A stretch of DNA of 52,913 nucleotides from Lyngbya aestuarii BL J. Its GTDB lineage: Bacteria; Cyanobacteriota; Cyanobacteriia; Cyanobacteriales; Microcoleaceae. Made by a program: the position numbers and the translations under genes. The stretch covers positions 1-52,913 of the forward strand of contig NZ_AUZM01000043.1 in assembly GCF_000478195.2 (NCBI RefSeq), written 5' to 3'. This document shows positions 45,267 through 52,913 of the stretch, one piece after another; within the stretch, counting starts at the first letter, position 1; each line of letters begins with the position of its first letter. The notes below the pieces were generated by a model. That model was not told where the DNA came from, searched no databases, and was given only the letters and a program-made list of their open reading frames with translations.

Positions 45267-45903
45267 CGATTGTCCCGACTCCTTAATTTACAGTGGTCAT
45301 TCTTCTCTATATGCTTGTATTTTACCAATTCTTTAAGAAGCCGAGCATAATGAAGTCAAAAGTCGTGAGGTCGCTCCTGTTTTTCTCTCTCTCCCTATCT
45401 CCCCTCCGCCCCACCTCCTCAACTCCCAAAGAATCCTGATCACACCGGATCACCGAAAAGTGCATCAGATGTTAAACTATTTGAATTGTGCGGGTCAGGC
45501 TGACTCGATCTCAATGAAACCAATTGTTGTGTGTTGATCAGTCAAGTAAAAAAACAACAAAGTCACAGATTACTCCGCCCTCCGGGTTCGGGGTCTGTCC
45601 GCTGCTGTGACCGTTGGTCAAATCTAGAAATCTTTCTGAGATCTCGATGTCTGTAGAAGTAAAACTCCAACTCAAATCCTTCTTAAATCCGTGTGAACTC
45701 AGTCGTAGCGGGAATTAGACTTCTCGCTCATCCGAGTTGAGTCAACCGGGTAAAAATCCAAAATCTCCAGGCCAGCATCAAGCTTGTCAATGAGAGTGTC
45801 AGAGCTTAAGCTTACAATAAATGTTAAAAGTGTGACTTGGCGGAACCCTTCCTGATTCGGAAGCCCCCAAATATTAATATTGCCAATGGGAACATTGTAT
45901 TAG
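45267..45903. other. Long intergenic region with candidate structured RNA
   Basis: 637 bases without a credible gene. It contains a pyrimidine-rich stretch (45370-45430), and at 45562-45620 two competing stems: GTCACAG (45562-45568) with CTGTGAC (45605-45611), and TGACC (45608-45612) with GGTCA (45616-45620), which share bases. An upstream TTGTTGT/ACAACAA pair flanks them. This could be a regulated leader of the gene at 45904 or a small RNA. No known riboswitch class recognised. Confidence 0.4.
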
Positions 45904-47547
45904 ATGGCACGTCTCAATCTCACAACTCTACGTCGGCTACAAAACTTACCTCAAATTCCTAGTGTGTGGGAAGGTGATCGCCGTTCGGTGTCTTCGGAGT
46001 CCAGTTCTAAGCTCGAAGGAGATGACTCAGGCAGTAGCGAATGTATTATTTGGGTCGATGGCTCTCAAGGAATGGTACGAGCGATGGATATGGTCGGTTC
46101 TAACTTGGGGCCGGAAGTAACCGTGCGAACCTTACTGCGAGCCATGGAACATCCTCAAAGCCCGACTCCTGCGGCTCGTCCTCAAAAAATTGTGGTCAAA
46201 GATCGCGAAATTCAGTTTTTCTTGCGGGGGGTTCTCCAAGATCTGGAAATCACGATTGAATATGTCCCGGATTTGCCCCTCATTGATGAAATCTTTCGGG
46301 GACTCCAAGAAGTCGCAGAAAATCGTCCGCCTCAATTACCACCTCAACACGCTTCTACTCTGCAAGAAAAAGCCTACACCATTTGGCAGGATGCTCCCTG
46401 GGAAAAACTGGGTGAACACCAAATTCTCTCTATCGAACTCAATGAATTTGATGTAACCACCCTATACATTTCCACCTTGGGTAAATTAGGGATGGATTAT
46501 GGCATATTGATGTATCGTTCTTTAGACTCCTTAAAACAGTTTCGGGAGCGAGTCGTGCAACATCAGCCTCACGATAACCTAGAAGAAGCCTTCCTAACTC
46601 AAGACTGTTTATTTGTCACCTATGAATCCCTGTTGGACTTTGAAGACGATGAAGATGAGGATGACGAGAATTTAGCCAATCTGTCCATTTCCGAAATTCA
46701 ACCCAGCTTTGGTAATTTACACCCGCTAGAAGGGTTACGTTCTATTCTCTACGAAGAAGAAGCCGCAACAGTATTAGTCACCCTAGAAGCTCTACATCGC
46801 TTTCTGCGAGACTTTCGGCAAAAATTCAAGTCTCACCAGTTTCCAGCCCTTTCTCGTCGCTATCGTATCCCCTTTCTCAAGTCTGATTCCCAGAAAAAGC
46901 AAATCATGGTAACAGTGGCAACTCTGCCCGAAGTCGCAAGCGAACTGTTAGACATAGCCAGCACATCCGACAGTGAGGATGAAGACGAATTAGATTTAGA
47001 AATGCCGATTTTGCGCGATGATCTGGTGCCACCAAAGTCTTTTTTGAGTTTGGGTGTCATGCCTTGGGACACCGCAGAATATTTGCGAAATCACATCCAG
47101 TTTCATCAAGCCTCAGAAATTGATATTCCCCAAGACGGTGAGGGTTTACCCGTGATTTTAATTCAAACCTCTAAACCGAAAGCCCAAACCTTGATCCAGA
47201 CTTTAAAAAAAGCCGGAGGACTGACTGGAATTTGTTTTAATCCTGGCGAAGATCCGATGGCAGGTTGTAATTACGATCTAGGAATTTTGAGAACCGAAGA
47301 TGGAGATCTACACCTCTTGGGTGAATTTATCGAAGATGACCCCACCCATCAACAAGCCCGTCAAAAATGGGAACAACGGTGTCAGAACACTCAAGGCTGG
47401 TGTGGTTTAATTATTGCCATGGGATTAACTGGAGCCTCACGGGGTCAGCCTGGGTTTAAAGATATGATGGCACTCTTAGAAGTGCGATCGCTTTCTCCCC
47501 AAGAGTTGGGACTCGGACCGTTACAATTGGTATCGAATTCGTTCTAA
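45904..47547 (+). CDS. Large conserved cyanobacterial protein, function unknown
   Basis: 547 residues, acidic, no signal peptide. N-terminal half: SECIIWVDGSQGMVRAMDMV, PEVTVRTLLRAMEHPQ, and KIVVKDREIQFFLRGVLQDLEITIEYVPDLPLIDEIFRGL. Middle: LYISTLGKLGMDYGILMYRS and a run of Asp/Glu. C-terminal half: LPVILIQTSKPKAQTLIQTLKKAGGLTGICFNPGEDPMAGCNYDLGILRTEDGDLHLLGEF. It resembles a cyanobacterial family carrying DUF6930-like regions, from memory only. Probably cytoplasmic. Upstream lies a long non-coding region with hairpins; downstream is the tail of a disrupted gene. Confidence 0.7.
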   Translation: MARLNLTTLRRLQNLPQIPSVWEGDRRSVSSESSSKLEGDDSGSSECIIWVDGSQGMVRAMDMVGSNLGPEVTVRTLLRAMEHPQSPTPAARPQKIVVKDREIQFFLRGVLQDLEITIEYVPDLPLIDEIFRGLQEVAENRPPQLPPQHASTLQEKAYTIWQDAPWEKLGEHQILSIELNEFDVTTLYISTLGKLGMDYGILMYRSLDSLKQFRERVVQHQPHDNLEEAFLTQDCLFVTYESLLDFEDDEDEDDENLANLSISEIQPSFGNLHPLEGLRSILYEEEAATVLVTLEALHRFLRDFRQKFKSHQFPALSRRYRIPFLKSDSQKKQIMVTVATLPEVASELLDIASTSDSEDEDELDLEMPILRDDLVPPKSFLSLGVMPWDTAEYLRNHIQFHQASEIDIPQDGEGLPVILIQTSKPKAQTLIQTLKKAGGLTGICFNPGEDPMAGCNYDLGILRTEDGDLHLLGEFIEDDPTHQQARQKWEQRCQNTQGWCGLIIAMGLTGASRGQPGFKDMMALLEVRSLSPQELGLGPLQLVSNSF

Positions 47548-47603
47548 GCCTGGAGTGATCTCAACAGACGCCCCGTCGCGCCTCTGTGTCTACATCAATT
47601 CCT

Positions 47604-47696
47604 TTAGCGACCTCGACGACCACCCGACCAAGGGGGAGGCCCAGAAGTTGGACGAATATTCATTACGCTTCCGTCTGGGTAAGTAATGGAAAAGGC
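47604..47696 (-). pseudogene. 3' fragment of the secreted-protein gene split by the IS element
   Basis: Ninety-three bases coding for AFSITYPDGSVMNIRPTSGP and then PPWSGGRRGR before TAA (47606-47604). It is the missing C-terminus of the gene whose 5' part is at 51858-52142, more than 4 kb away. Joining base 51858 to 47696 on the minus strand keeps the frame and gives ...DDFD-AFSITYPDGS, which parallels DDEDFDTFSVTRVDGSPV of the neighbouring repeat protein. Thus the gene was cut by one insertion. Confidence 0.88.
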
Positions 47697-47705
47697 TTGA
47701 CATCC

Positions 47706-47727
47706 TCCTCTCCGTGAACGAAGAGGA
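47706..47727. repeat. Subterminal hairpin at the tnpB-side end of the IS
   Basis: TCCTCTCCGT and ACGAAGAGGA form a stem with one wobble and a tiny loop. IS200/IS605 elements use such hairpins instead of terminal inverted repeats, as binding sites for the TnpA dimer. Confidence 0.7.
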
Positions 47728-48977
47728 TTCCTAACAGAAAACCTACTGCAAAATATCAAATATTGATAACTGCACAGGTTTTTCTAGGTGGGTTGACGCT
47801 TCAACGGCTGCCGCTTCTTTAACAAAAGTCTGACGCTTGCCTCCACGTCCATTTAGAGTCTCCGAATGTCCCCCGGCGACCAAAATATTAACTGCTGCGT
47901 TACTATCTCTGTCGTGAACTGTCCCGCAGCTTAAACAAGTCCATTCCCTGACAGAAAGGTCTAATTTGCCACCAACAAAACCGCAATACGAACAATGCAT
48001 GAGTTGTTGGTTCCCAACGGCTAATTACTCGAAAATCTCTGCCATACTTTTCAGCCTTACCCTCAATAAAAGTTCTAAACTGTCTCCATCCTAAATCGCT
48101 AATAGCCTTAGATAGCTTGCGATTCTTGACCATCCCTGCAACGTTTAAATCCTCCAAAACAATCACTTGGTTTTCGTGAATTATTCGGGTTGACAATTTG
48201 TGCAGGAAGTCTTTACGGGTGTCTTTCATCCGAGCGTAGAGCTTGGCTTTCCTTACTCTTGCTCGTTCGTACCGATTGGAACCTTTCTGTTTTCGAGACA
48301 GATTGCGGTTAAGTTTTCTAAGTCGTTTAATTTTATGCTTTAAGGGTTTTGGTGCGTCTATTTTTTCTCCGGTGCTTAGTACAGCAAACGTCTTGATTCC
48401 TAAATCAATTCCTACGCTGTTAGGTGATTCAGGTAGGAGTTGTTGATTAACCTCAATAACAAAACTCAAGAAATAACGGTTAGCTGCATCTTTAATTACA
48501 GTAACCGATGAAGGCGGATTGGGCAAAGGTTTTGACCAGATAATCTTTAGTTTGCCAATTTTGGATAAAGATATCTTGTCTTCCTTCAATTTGAAACCAC
48601 CAACTCTAAATCTAGCTGATTGTTTAGTGTTTCTTTTTTTAAACTTAGGTGGTCTAACTTTCTTTCCCTTCCGCTTACCTTTGCACGACTTAAAAAAGTT
48701 ATTATAAGCCTGTTCTAAGTCGTTAAGCGATTGCTGTAAAGGGATATTAGAGACCTATGCGCAACCACTCCCGTTCTACCATTTTCTTGGCTTGGGTAAT
48801 GAACTTTTTCTGGAGTTGAGAATTGCTCAGTTTCTTCTCTCCTGCCTTATAGAGTTCAATACAATGCGCTAAGGCATCATTCCATACAACCCGACAACAA
48901 CCAAAAAGTTTGGCTAATTTGGTTTGTTGCGCAGTTGTTGGTTGCCCTAAGCCAGATATGTCACCATTCTGGCTCGG

Positions 48978-49016
48978 CTTCAGAACCGGACGTGAGACTT
49001 TCACCTCATCCGGCTC
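48978..49016 (-). ncRNA. Group II intron domain V
   Basis: On the minus strand the segment has the classic stem-tetraloop-stem plan: GAGCCGGATGAGG, the loop GTGAAAGT, then CTCACGTCCGGTTCTGAAG. Domain V holds the catalytic metal site. The maturase stop codon TGA lies in its 5' strand. Confidence 0.9.
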
Positions 49017-50763
49017 CTCTCTCCAATGGCTCTTTGTCTTGAGTACCAGTTACATCCTTTGTAGTTTTAAGGTCATGGCAATGTCGATGGAGTAACTGCT
49101 TGTTATCTCGGTTGTCTTTACCACCCTTTGATTTAGGGATGATATGGTCGGTTTCTAGTAGATCTCCATCTTGAAAGTGTAATCCACAGTATGTACAGCG
49201 TCCTTTTTGTTTCTTCAAGAGAAACGCTTTTTCGGCTGGCATTTCTGGGTGAGAACCCAAACGACTACTCCAATAGATTAAGTCCCCATCGTAAGGACTT
49301 CTATTGCCCTTTACCTTGACAAATCTTACGATTTTTGTGTCTTGGTGTCTTGCCATTTTCAAAGGATTTTCTCCTTCTCTTGTGCTGAATACCCAGTTAT
49401 CATTTTTCTCGGTATGCCAATATTTACGCATTATCCAAGTTCGATTTTTCATGGGATGTCTTCTGTATGCCCATCTTTTGATTTTTTCAAAGAAATAGTA
49501 ATCACAATCTGAGAATGTTTCTGCACTTACTACTGGTGAGTAATAATTGCTCCATCCTCTTATGATTGGGTTAAGTCGCTTAATCAAGGCAACCTGTGGG
49601 GCTGACTTGTGACTGTCTACTATTTCTCCTAATTTTCTTAGGTGAGTTTTGACATTTTCAGCACTTGGCTTAATTAGGGTTTTAAAACCTAGTTGTTTTC
49701 CCTGTGTGTTTTTAGCTCCATGATGCTTTCCGACTTTGTATTGTCTTATGTTGAATCCTAAAAATTCAAATCCAACATTGCCATCATGTTGATTTAAGGT
49801 GTGGGATATTTTTGTTTTACTAGGTTTAAGTTCTAGTCCCATTTCAGCTAACCATTCATTTATTATTTGCTGGCATTCTTGAACAATTTCTAGATCTTCA
49901 TGGATAAGAACAAAGTCGTCCGCATATCTTATAAACGATATGCTTTGTCTTTTATCTCTGTTTGACATGGATTTACCGTTTGGGTATTTCCATTTTTGTT
50001 TGTCTGCGTATTGCAGGATATGTTCTTCCATACCGTGTAAGGCTATGTTTGCTAATAATGGGCTAATTACACCGCCCTGTGGCGTACCTTCGTTGGTAGG
50101 GAACAGTTTTTTTCCATCCATGAACCCAGATTTTAACCAAGCTTTGATTTGTCGTCTCAACTTGGGGTAAGTTTGTAATTTTGCCAACAGTTTTTGATGG
50201 TTTATTTTGTCGAAGCATTTGGCTATATCAGCATCTAAGACATATTTAGCCTTTTTATTGATACATGAATATATTGCTCCGATGGCATCATGGGTTGAAC
50301 GTGCTAGTCTAAATCCATAACTGTTAGGTTCAAACTTAACTTCCCATTCGGGTTCTAACGCTAGTTTTACTAATGCTTGTAAAGCACGTTCATACAGGGT
50401 TGGAATTCCTAGAGGTCGTTTTTCGTCCCTGTTGGATTTGGGTATCCATACTCGGCGGGTTGGTTTTGATTTGTTGCCAAGTTTTAGGTTATTGGCAAGT
50501 GCCATTCTTTGTTTTGGTATTAAGGATTTAACACCATCGATACCTGCGGTTTTCTTGCCTTTATTATCTTGGCTAACCCGTCGAACGGCTAACAGTTTGG
50601 CGTACCAGCTTTTTAGGAGTAGCCTTTGTAATTTGTGGACTAATCTGACATTGCCTTGTTGACTGGCTTTGAATATTCTTTTTTGCAATTTAAAGACACA
50701 TCTTTCGGTTTTTCGCCAATTGATGTCCTTCCATTCATACATCGATTTTTCAACCGTGTTCAT
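49006..50763 (-). CDS. ltrA: Group II intron reverse transcriptase/maturase with HNH domain
   Basis: 585 residues. Reverse-transcriptase domains from about 60 to 380: GIDGV (73-78), KRPLGIPTLYERALQ (115-129), SYGFRLARSTHDAI (148-161), TPQGGVISPLLANI (227-240) and the catalytic YADD (280-283). A maturase (X) domain follows at about 385-480 (IRGWSNYYSPVVSAETF). The C-terminus has an HNH endonuclease with zinc-type cysteines (CTYCGLHF, ETDHIIPKSKGGKD, NKQLLHRHCHD). It assists intron splicing and copies the intron into new sites. The frame is intact, so the intron may still be active although its host element is dead. Confidence 0.96.
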   Translation of the reverse strand: MNTVEKSMYEWKDINWRKTERCVFKLQKRIFKASQQGNVRLVHKLQRLLLKSWYAKLLAVRRVSQDNKGKKTAGIDGVKSLIPKQRMALANNLKLGNKSKPTRRVWIPKSNRDEKRPLGIPTLYERALQALVKLALEPEWEVKFEPNSYGFRLARSTHDAIGAIYSCINKKAKYVLDADIAKCFDKINHQKLLAKLQTYPKLRRQIKAWLKSGFMDGKKLFPTNEGTPQGGVISPLLANIALHGMEEHILQYADKQKWKYPNGKSMSNRDKRQSISFIRYADDFVLIHEDLEIVQECQQIINEWLAEMGLELKPSKTKISHTLNQHDGNVGFEFLGFNIRQYKVGKHHGAKNTQGKQLGFKTLIKPSAENVKTHLRKLGEIVDSHKSAPQVALIKRLNPIIRGWSNYYSPVVSAETFSDCDYYFFEKIKRWAYRRHPMKNRTWIMRKYWHTEKNDNWVFSTREGENPLKMARHQDTKIVRFVKVKGNRSPYDGDLIYWSSRLGSHPEMPAEKAFLLKKQKGRCTYCGLHFQDGDLLETDHIIPKSKGGKDNRDNKQLLHRHCHDLKTTKDVTGTQDKEPLERGAG

Positions 50764-51399
50764 AACTTTTTCGTTGCTACTTAAGACTATTCATTCCATT
50801 GAACAGTGTGTACGTCAGCTTATCCTTATCCATTACAGATAGGCTTTTGCTTCTTACACAATCCTTCCCAGACAAATCTTACGCTGGTTACTACTTAGAT
50901 TTCGACCTCATCTAAGAGATTTGTAGGGGTTAATTCGTTCCCAATAACCGTATTTCTAACCTTAGTGTCTTCCTCTGTACCGAAGCTTTGTAGATGGTTC
51001 TGGTTAAACTCTACCTTTTTCCAGTACGTTAGCTTATTAACATTTTGTTGCCAGCCAATAATCTGTGTGGGCTGGATTACCGTGACGATACTTCTAACGG
51101 AAGTTCCTGTCTAACACATAGTTAGGTGTTAGACAGGATTTGATGTCAGATTCATCATTACTGCCGTTTAACCCCGCTTTTCCCACTTTGATGACCATTC
51201 TCCACAGGAAGGGGTTATGCTGTCACTCCACCATCTGGAGGGATGGGCTTTCACCATCACGGTTATTGAGTTGTCAAGGTTTATCACCTTGCCCTATCCA
51301 CGTCTGTTGGACTTTTGATAGGAACGAGTCGCACGGTAGATTCGGTACTGGTATCTTGATTTCATACTATCATCATACTATTGGTCTGCAACAACAACA

Positions 51400-51797
51400 A
51401 TGAAGTTAAGGAAAGGAAGACACAGCATTACAGACCTGAAAATTCACGCTCGTCTGTGTAGTAAAGTACCGAAAACAGATATTAACAAGTGAAAGCCTAG
51501 AAGTTATTCACCAGTCGTTTAAACGTGTTGCTGAACAAATGGATTTCAAGTTGATTGAATTCAATGGGGAAGCAGCAAATCGTTCATATTGTTGTTATTG
51601 AGTATCCTCCTAAACTTTCTGTCTCAACTATTGTTAACCATTTAAAAGGGGTTTCAAGCCGAATGTATGGAAAAGCCGGATACAAGAAACTTAATGGGAC
51701 TGCATTGGGTCGTCCTAGTTATTTTTCCTCATCTGTTGGTGGCGCACCGCTAAATGTTCTCAAAGAATATGTAGCTAATCAACGTACACCTAAATAA
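51400..51797 (+). pseudogene. tnpA: tnpA (IS200-type Y1 transposase), frameshifted
   Basis: Three frame segments are needed to read it. The first starts MKLRKGRHSITDLKIHARL; a shift near 51450 continues VCVVKYRKQILTSESLEV, then VAEQMDFKLIEFNGEAAN; a second shift near 51573 leads to VHIVVIEYPPKLSVSTIV, NHLKGVSSRMYGKAG and RPSYFSSSVGGAPLNVLKEY. The HUH motif of Y1 transposases (normally NHVHIVV) is destroyed by the second shift, while the catalytic Tyr in LKEYVANQ is still coded. Transcribed away from tnpB, starting 34 bases from the tnpB start. Confidence 0.88.
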
Positions 51798-51817
51798 CTA
51801 TGAATCAACTAGGTTAA

Positions 51818-51833
51818 CCGTCCTTTAGGACGG
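51818..51833. repeat. Subterminal hairpin at the tnpA-side end of the IS
   Basis: CCGTCC, loop TTTA, GGACGG: a perfect 6-bp stem 20 bases after the tnpA stop, of the type found at the ends of IS200/IS605 elements. Confidence 0.8.
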
Positions 51834-51857
51834 GGCTTGTATCCCGCTTTGATTTCG

Positions 51858-52142
51858 GTCAAAATCATCGTCATCATACTCGCCCACAACGGTTACTCGT
51901 TCCCCGACAGAGACATCAATAGAGTGCCACCAACTTGGCCCGGCATCGACTAAGATTTGCCCCGTTCCATCATTAACAACAAAATTATTTCCCCAAACTC
52001 CTGTTACTTCTCCTGAAATTGTTAAACCTGGAGTCCGTTGTAAATTTTGAATGGGAACTTGAGCAAGACTCGGTAAATTCAACGAAAATAGAGTCGTACT
52101 CAAAATGATTGTAGCCCCAAAAATTTTGTTTTTTAAATTCAT
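51858..52142 (-). pseudogene. 5' fragment of a secreted OB-fold-like protein gene split by the IS element
   Basis: Starts at the ATG at 52142 with a signal peptide (MNLKNKIFGATIIL, SLNLPSLAQ). The mature part has strands PGLTISGEVTGVWGNNFVVND and GQILVDAGPSWWHSIDVSVG, then ERVTVVGEYDDDDFD, where the IS begins. As it stands the frame runs 11 more codons into the IS and ends at 51825, giving a truncated protein. The rest is at 47604-47696. The intact gene would encode 125 residues of a small exported OB-fold-type protein. It follows the repeat gene after 62 bases on the same strand. Confidence 0.88.
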
Positions 52143-52203
52143 TGGTTTCTTCCTCCAAAATTCCAGACACATTAATCTGCTATAACGGTTTTTAGTAATT
52201 ATC

Positions 52204-52913
52204 CTAGTCATAATTCCAATCGTCATCCCAATCGTAATTTACACCGGGTCCACCAGCTACTCCAGTCGGAATTACGGGCGAACCATCAACCCGAGTTACT
52301 GAAAAGGTATCGAAATCTTCATCATCCAATACACCCGCAACATTGACAACTTCACCGGGAACTAACGGTAAAAATTGTGAATCCGCTAAATTGGCATCAA
52401 CTAACAGCGGACTGCCGTTAATATCGAGGAGAAATTCATCATTATCGACTAAATTAATTACCGTTCCTGTCACCGTTGTAGCAACCATTGGAGGAACACC
52501 TACAGGAGCGGGCGGAGGAGCAACCGCAGTCGGAATTACCGGCGAACCATCAACCCGAGTTACTGAAAAGGTATCGAAATCTTGATCATCCAATACACCC
52601 GCAACATTGACAACTTCACCGGGAACTAACGGTAAAAATTGTGAATCGGGTAAATTGGCATCAACTAACAGCGGACTGCCATTAATATCGAGCAGAAATT
52701 CATCATTATCGACTAAATTAATTACCGTTCCTGTCACCGTTGTAGCAACCATTGGAGGAACACCTACAGGAGCGGGCGGAGGAGCAACCGCAGTCGGAAT
52801 TACGGGCGAACCATCAACCCGAGTTACTGAAAAGGTATCGAAATCTTCATCATCCAATACACCCGCAACATTGACAACTTCACCGGGAACTAATTGCAAA
52901 AATTGTGAATCGG
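52204..52913 (-). CDS. Tandem-repeat protein of OB-fold-like units, N-terminus outside the window
   Basis: The frame enters at the window edge and ends at 52204. Visible are 235 residues made of 88-residue units: LVPGEVVNVAGVLDDEDFDTFSVTRVDGSPVIP, a Pro-rich linker (VAPPPAPVGVPPMV), then VTGTVINLVDNDEFLLDING and SPLLVDANL. The last unit ends in GYN-rich acidic tail (VNYDWDDDWNYD). Each unit resembles the small OB-fold-like exported protein encoded just downstream. Repeats of this kind suggest a secreted or surface binding protein. Start, signal peptide and total unit number are not visible. Confidence 0.75.
   Translation of the reverse strand, partial: DSQFLQLVPGEVVNVAGVLDDEDFDTFSVTRVDGSPVIPTAVAPPPAPVGVPPMVATTVTGTVINLVDNDEFLLDINGSPLLVDANLPDSQFLPLVPGEVVNVAGVLDDQDFDTFSVTRVDGSPVIPTAVAPPPAPVGVPPMVATTVTGTVINLVDNDEFLLDINGSPLLVDANLADSQFLPLVPGEVVNVAGVLDDEDFDTFSVTRVDGSPVIPTGVAGGPGVNYDWDDDWNYD
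52261..52913. repeat. 264-bp tandem repeats
   Basis: The same ATCCAATACACCC segment recurs at 52324, 52588 and 52852, an exact 264-base period (88 codons). The copies differ at few positions (for example CTTCATC against CTTGATC), which points to recent duplication or gene conversion. The array continues beyond the window. Confidence 0.9.

Larger units (their letters stand above)
48941..51334 (-). mobile_element. Group II intron inserted in tnpB
   Basis: 2394 bases on the minus strand. It begins GTGCGACTCG, fitting the GUGYG consensus, and ends in AC. Domain V is readable at 48978-49016 (GAGCCGGATGAGG, GAAAGT, CTCACGTCCGGTTC), followed by a domain VI hairpin (AGCCAGA and TCTGGCT). Cutting it out rejoins TACC and CAACAACTG as TAC CCA ACA ACT, restoring TnpB. 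The encoded maturase lies in domain IV, its stop codon inside domain V. The first 570 bases (51334-50764) are the non-coding domains I-III. The 5' exon ends GTACCGAATCTACC, and intron positions 50977-50984 and 51010-51015 are complementary to GTACCGAA and TCTACC. Confidence 0.93.
47743..51365 (-). pseudogene. tnpB: tnpB (IS605 OrfB), interrupted by a group II intron and frameshifts
   Basis: The 5' exon (51365-51335) codes MKSRYQYRIY plus one base; after the intron (51334-48941) the 3' exon resumes as P-TTAQQTKLAKLFGCCRVVW, a normal TnpB start. A frameshift near 48755 (after EREWLR) and another near 48000 (before CSYCGF) break the frame. RuvC residues are still readable: Asp in GIDLGIKTFA, Glu in VLEDLNVAGM, Asp in RDSNAAVNI, as is the CSYCG/CLSCG zinc finger. 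TnpB is the RNA-guided nuclease of these elements. The frame breaks mean it cannot work even if the intron is spliced out. Confidence 0.9.
47697..51857 (-). mobile_element. Decayed IS200/IS605-type element containing a group II intron
   Basis: Divergent tnpA (51400-51797, plus) and tnpB (51365-47743, minus), both broken. Subterminal hairpins mark both ends: CCGTCC-TTTA-GGACGG at 51818-51833 near one end and CCTCTCCGT with ACGAAGAGG at 47707-47726 near the other. The boundaries are deduced from the split target gene: TTGAC flanks the tnpA-side end (minus strand), as for elements of this family, which insert 3' of a short tetra- or pentanucleotide and make no target duplication, and the tnpB-side end closes with TCAA. 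Length 4161 bases, 2394 of which are the intron. Exact ends may shift by a base or two. Confidence 0.85.

Noticed and set aside
45562-45620. Known riboswitch or 6S RNA
   Set aside because: None of the consensus boxes that I know for cobalamin, TPP, SAM or glutamine elements, nor the 6S open-bubble layout, is present.
48747-49004. Separate small gene beginning at a GTG in intron domain V
   Set aside because: Its first 20 or so codons are intron domain V/VI sequence; the rest is the tnpB 3' exon before the first frameshift.
52261-52913. CRISPR array
   Set aside because: The repeat period is 264 bases, in frame, and codes for protein domains; there are no short repeats with unique spacers anywhere in the window.

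Overview
The window looks like a chromosomal segment of a filamentous, non-heterocystous-type cyanobacterium (Oscillatoriales, in the general range of Planktothrix, Lyngbya or Oscillatoria; genus not certain). The reasons are the frequent HIP1 octamer GCGATCGC, the AT-leaning base composition, and many families that are typical of or confined to cyanobacteria (Tab2/Atab2 protein, DUF3122 protein, Asr1405/Asl0597 protein, MoeB-rhodanese lacking zinc cysteines, type III pantothenate kinase, transketolase of the Calvin cycle). No rRNA, tRNA or CRISPR array was seen.

Layout. 1-3.9 kb: two small conserved genes, a dead tnpB fragment and tkt. 3.9-7.5 kb: an AAA ATPase plus subtilisin-like protease pair that matches the IetAS toxin-antitoxin/antiphage system. 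8-10.6 kb: a WD40 membrane protein and two unrecognised genes. 10.8-16.1 kb: a pyruvate/indolepyruvate decarboxylase, then (minus strand) an ethylene-receptor-like histidine kinase followed by a REC-PAS-GGDEF-EAL response regulator. 16.3-18.1 kb: JAMM peptidase and MoeB-rhodanese (sulfur transfer). 18.4-30.5 kb: mixed housekeeping and small genes, including coaX, a TdeIII-like restriction-modification pair, Tab2, smpB and fumC, with two gene remnants between them. 30.8-37.8 kb: a translationally coupled pair of very large genes (1055 and 1289 residues), the second a helicase-like ATPase with a possible nuclease-like N-terminus; this is the best candidate for an undescribed system. 37.9-47.5 kb: acylphosphatase, aspartate aminotransferase, M1 aminopeptidase with HEAT repeats, DUF3122 protein, ArsR regulator, TPR protein, SufA/IscA and a large conserved cyanobacterial protein.

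47.6-52.9 kb is a set of nested insertions that can be read at base level. A small secreted-protein gene is split by a decayed IS200/IS605 element (divergent tnpA and tnpB pseudogenes), and the tnpB is itself split at its 11th codon by a 2394-nt group II intron encoding a reverse transcriptase/maturase with an HNH domain. Removing both insertions in silico restores the reading frame at both junctions. The window ends inside a gene built from near-identical 264-bp tandem repeats that is related to the split gene.

Defence-type functions (IetAS, restriction-modification, the large helicase operon, a Uma2 remnant) are scattered among housekeeping genes rather than packed in one island.
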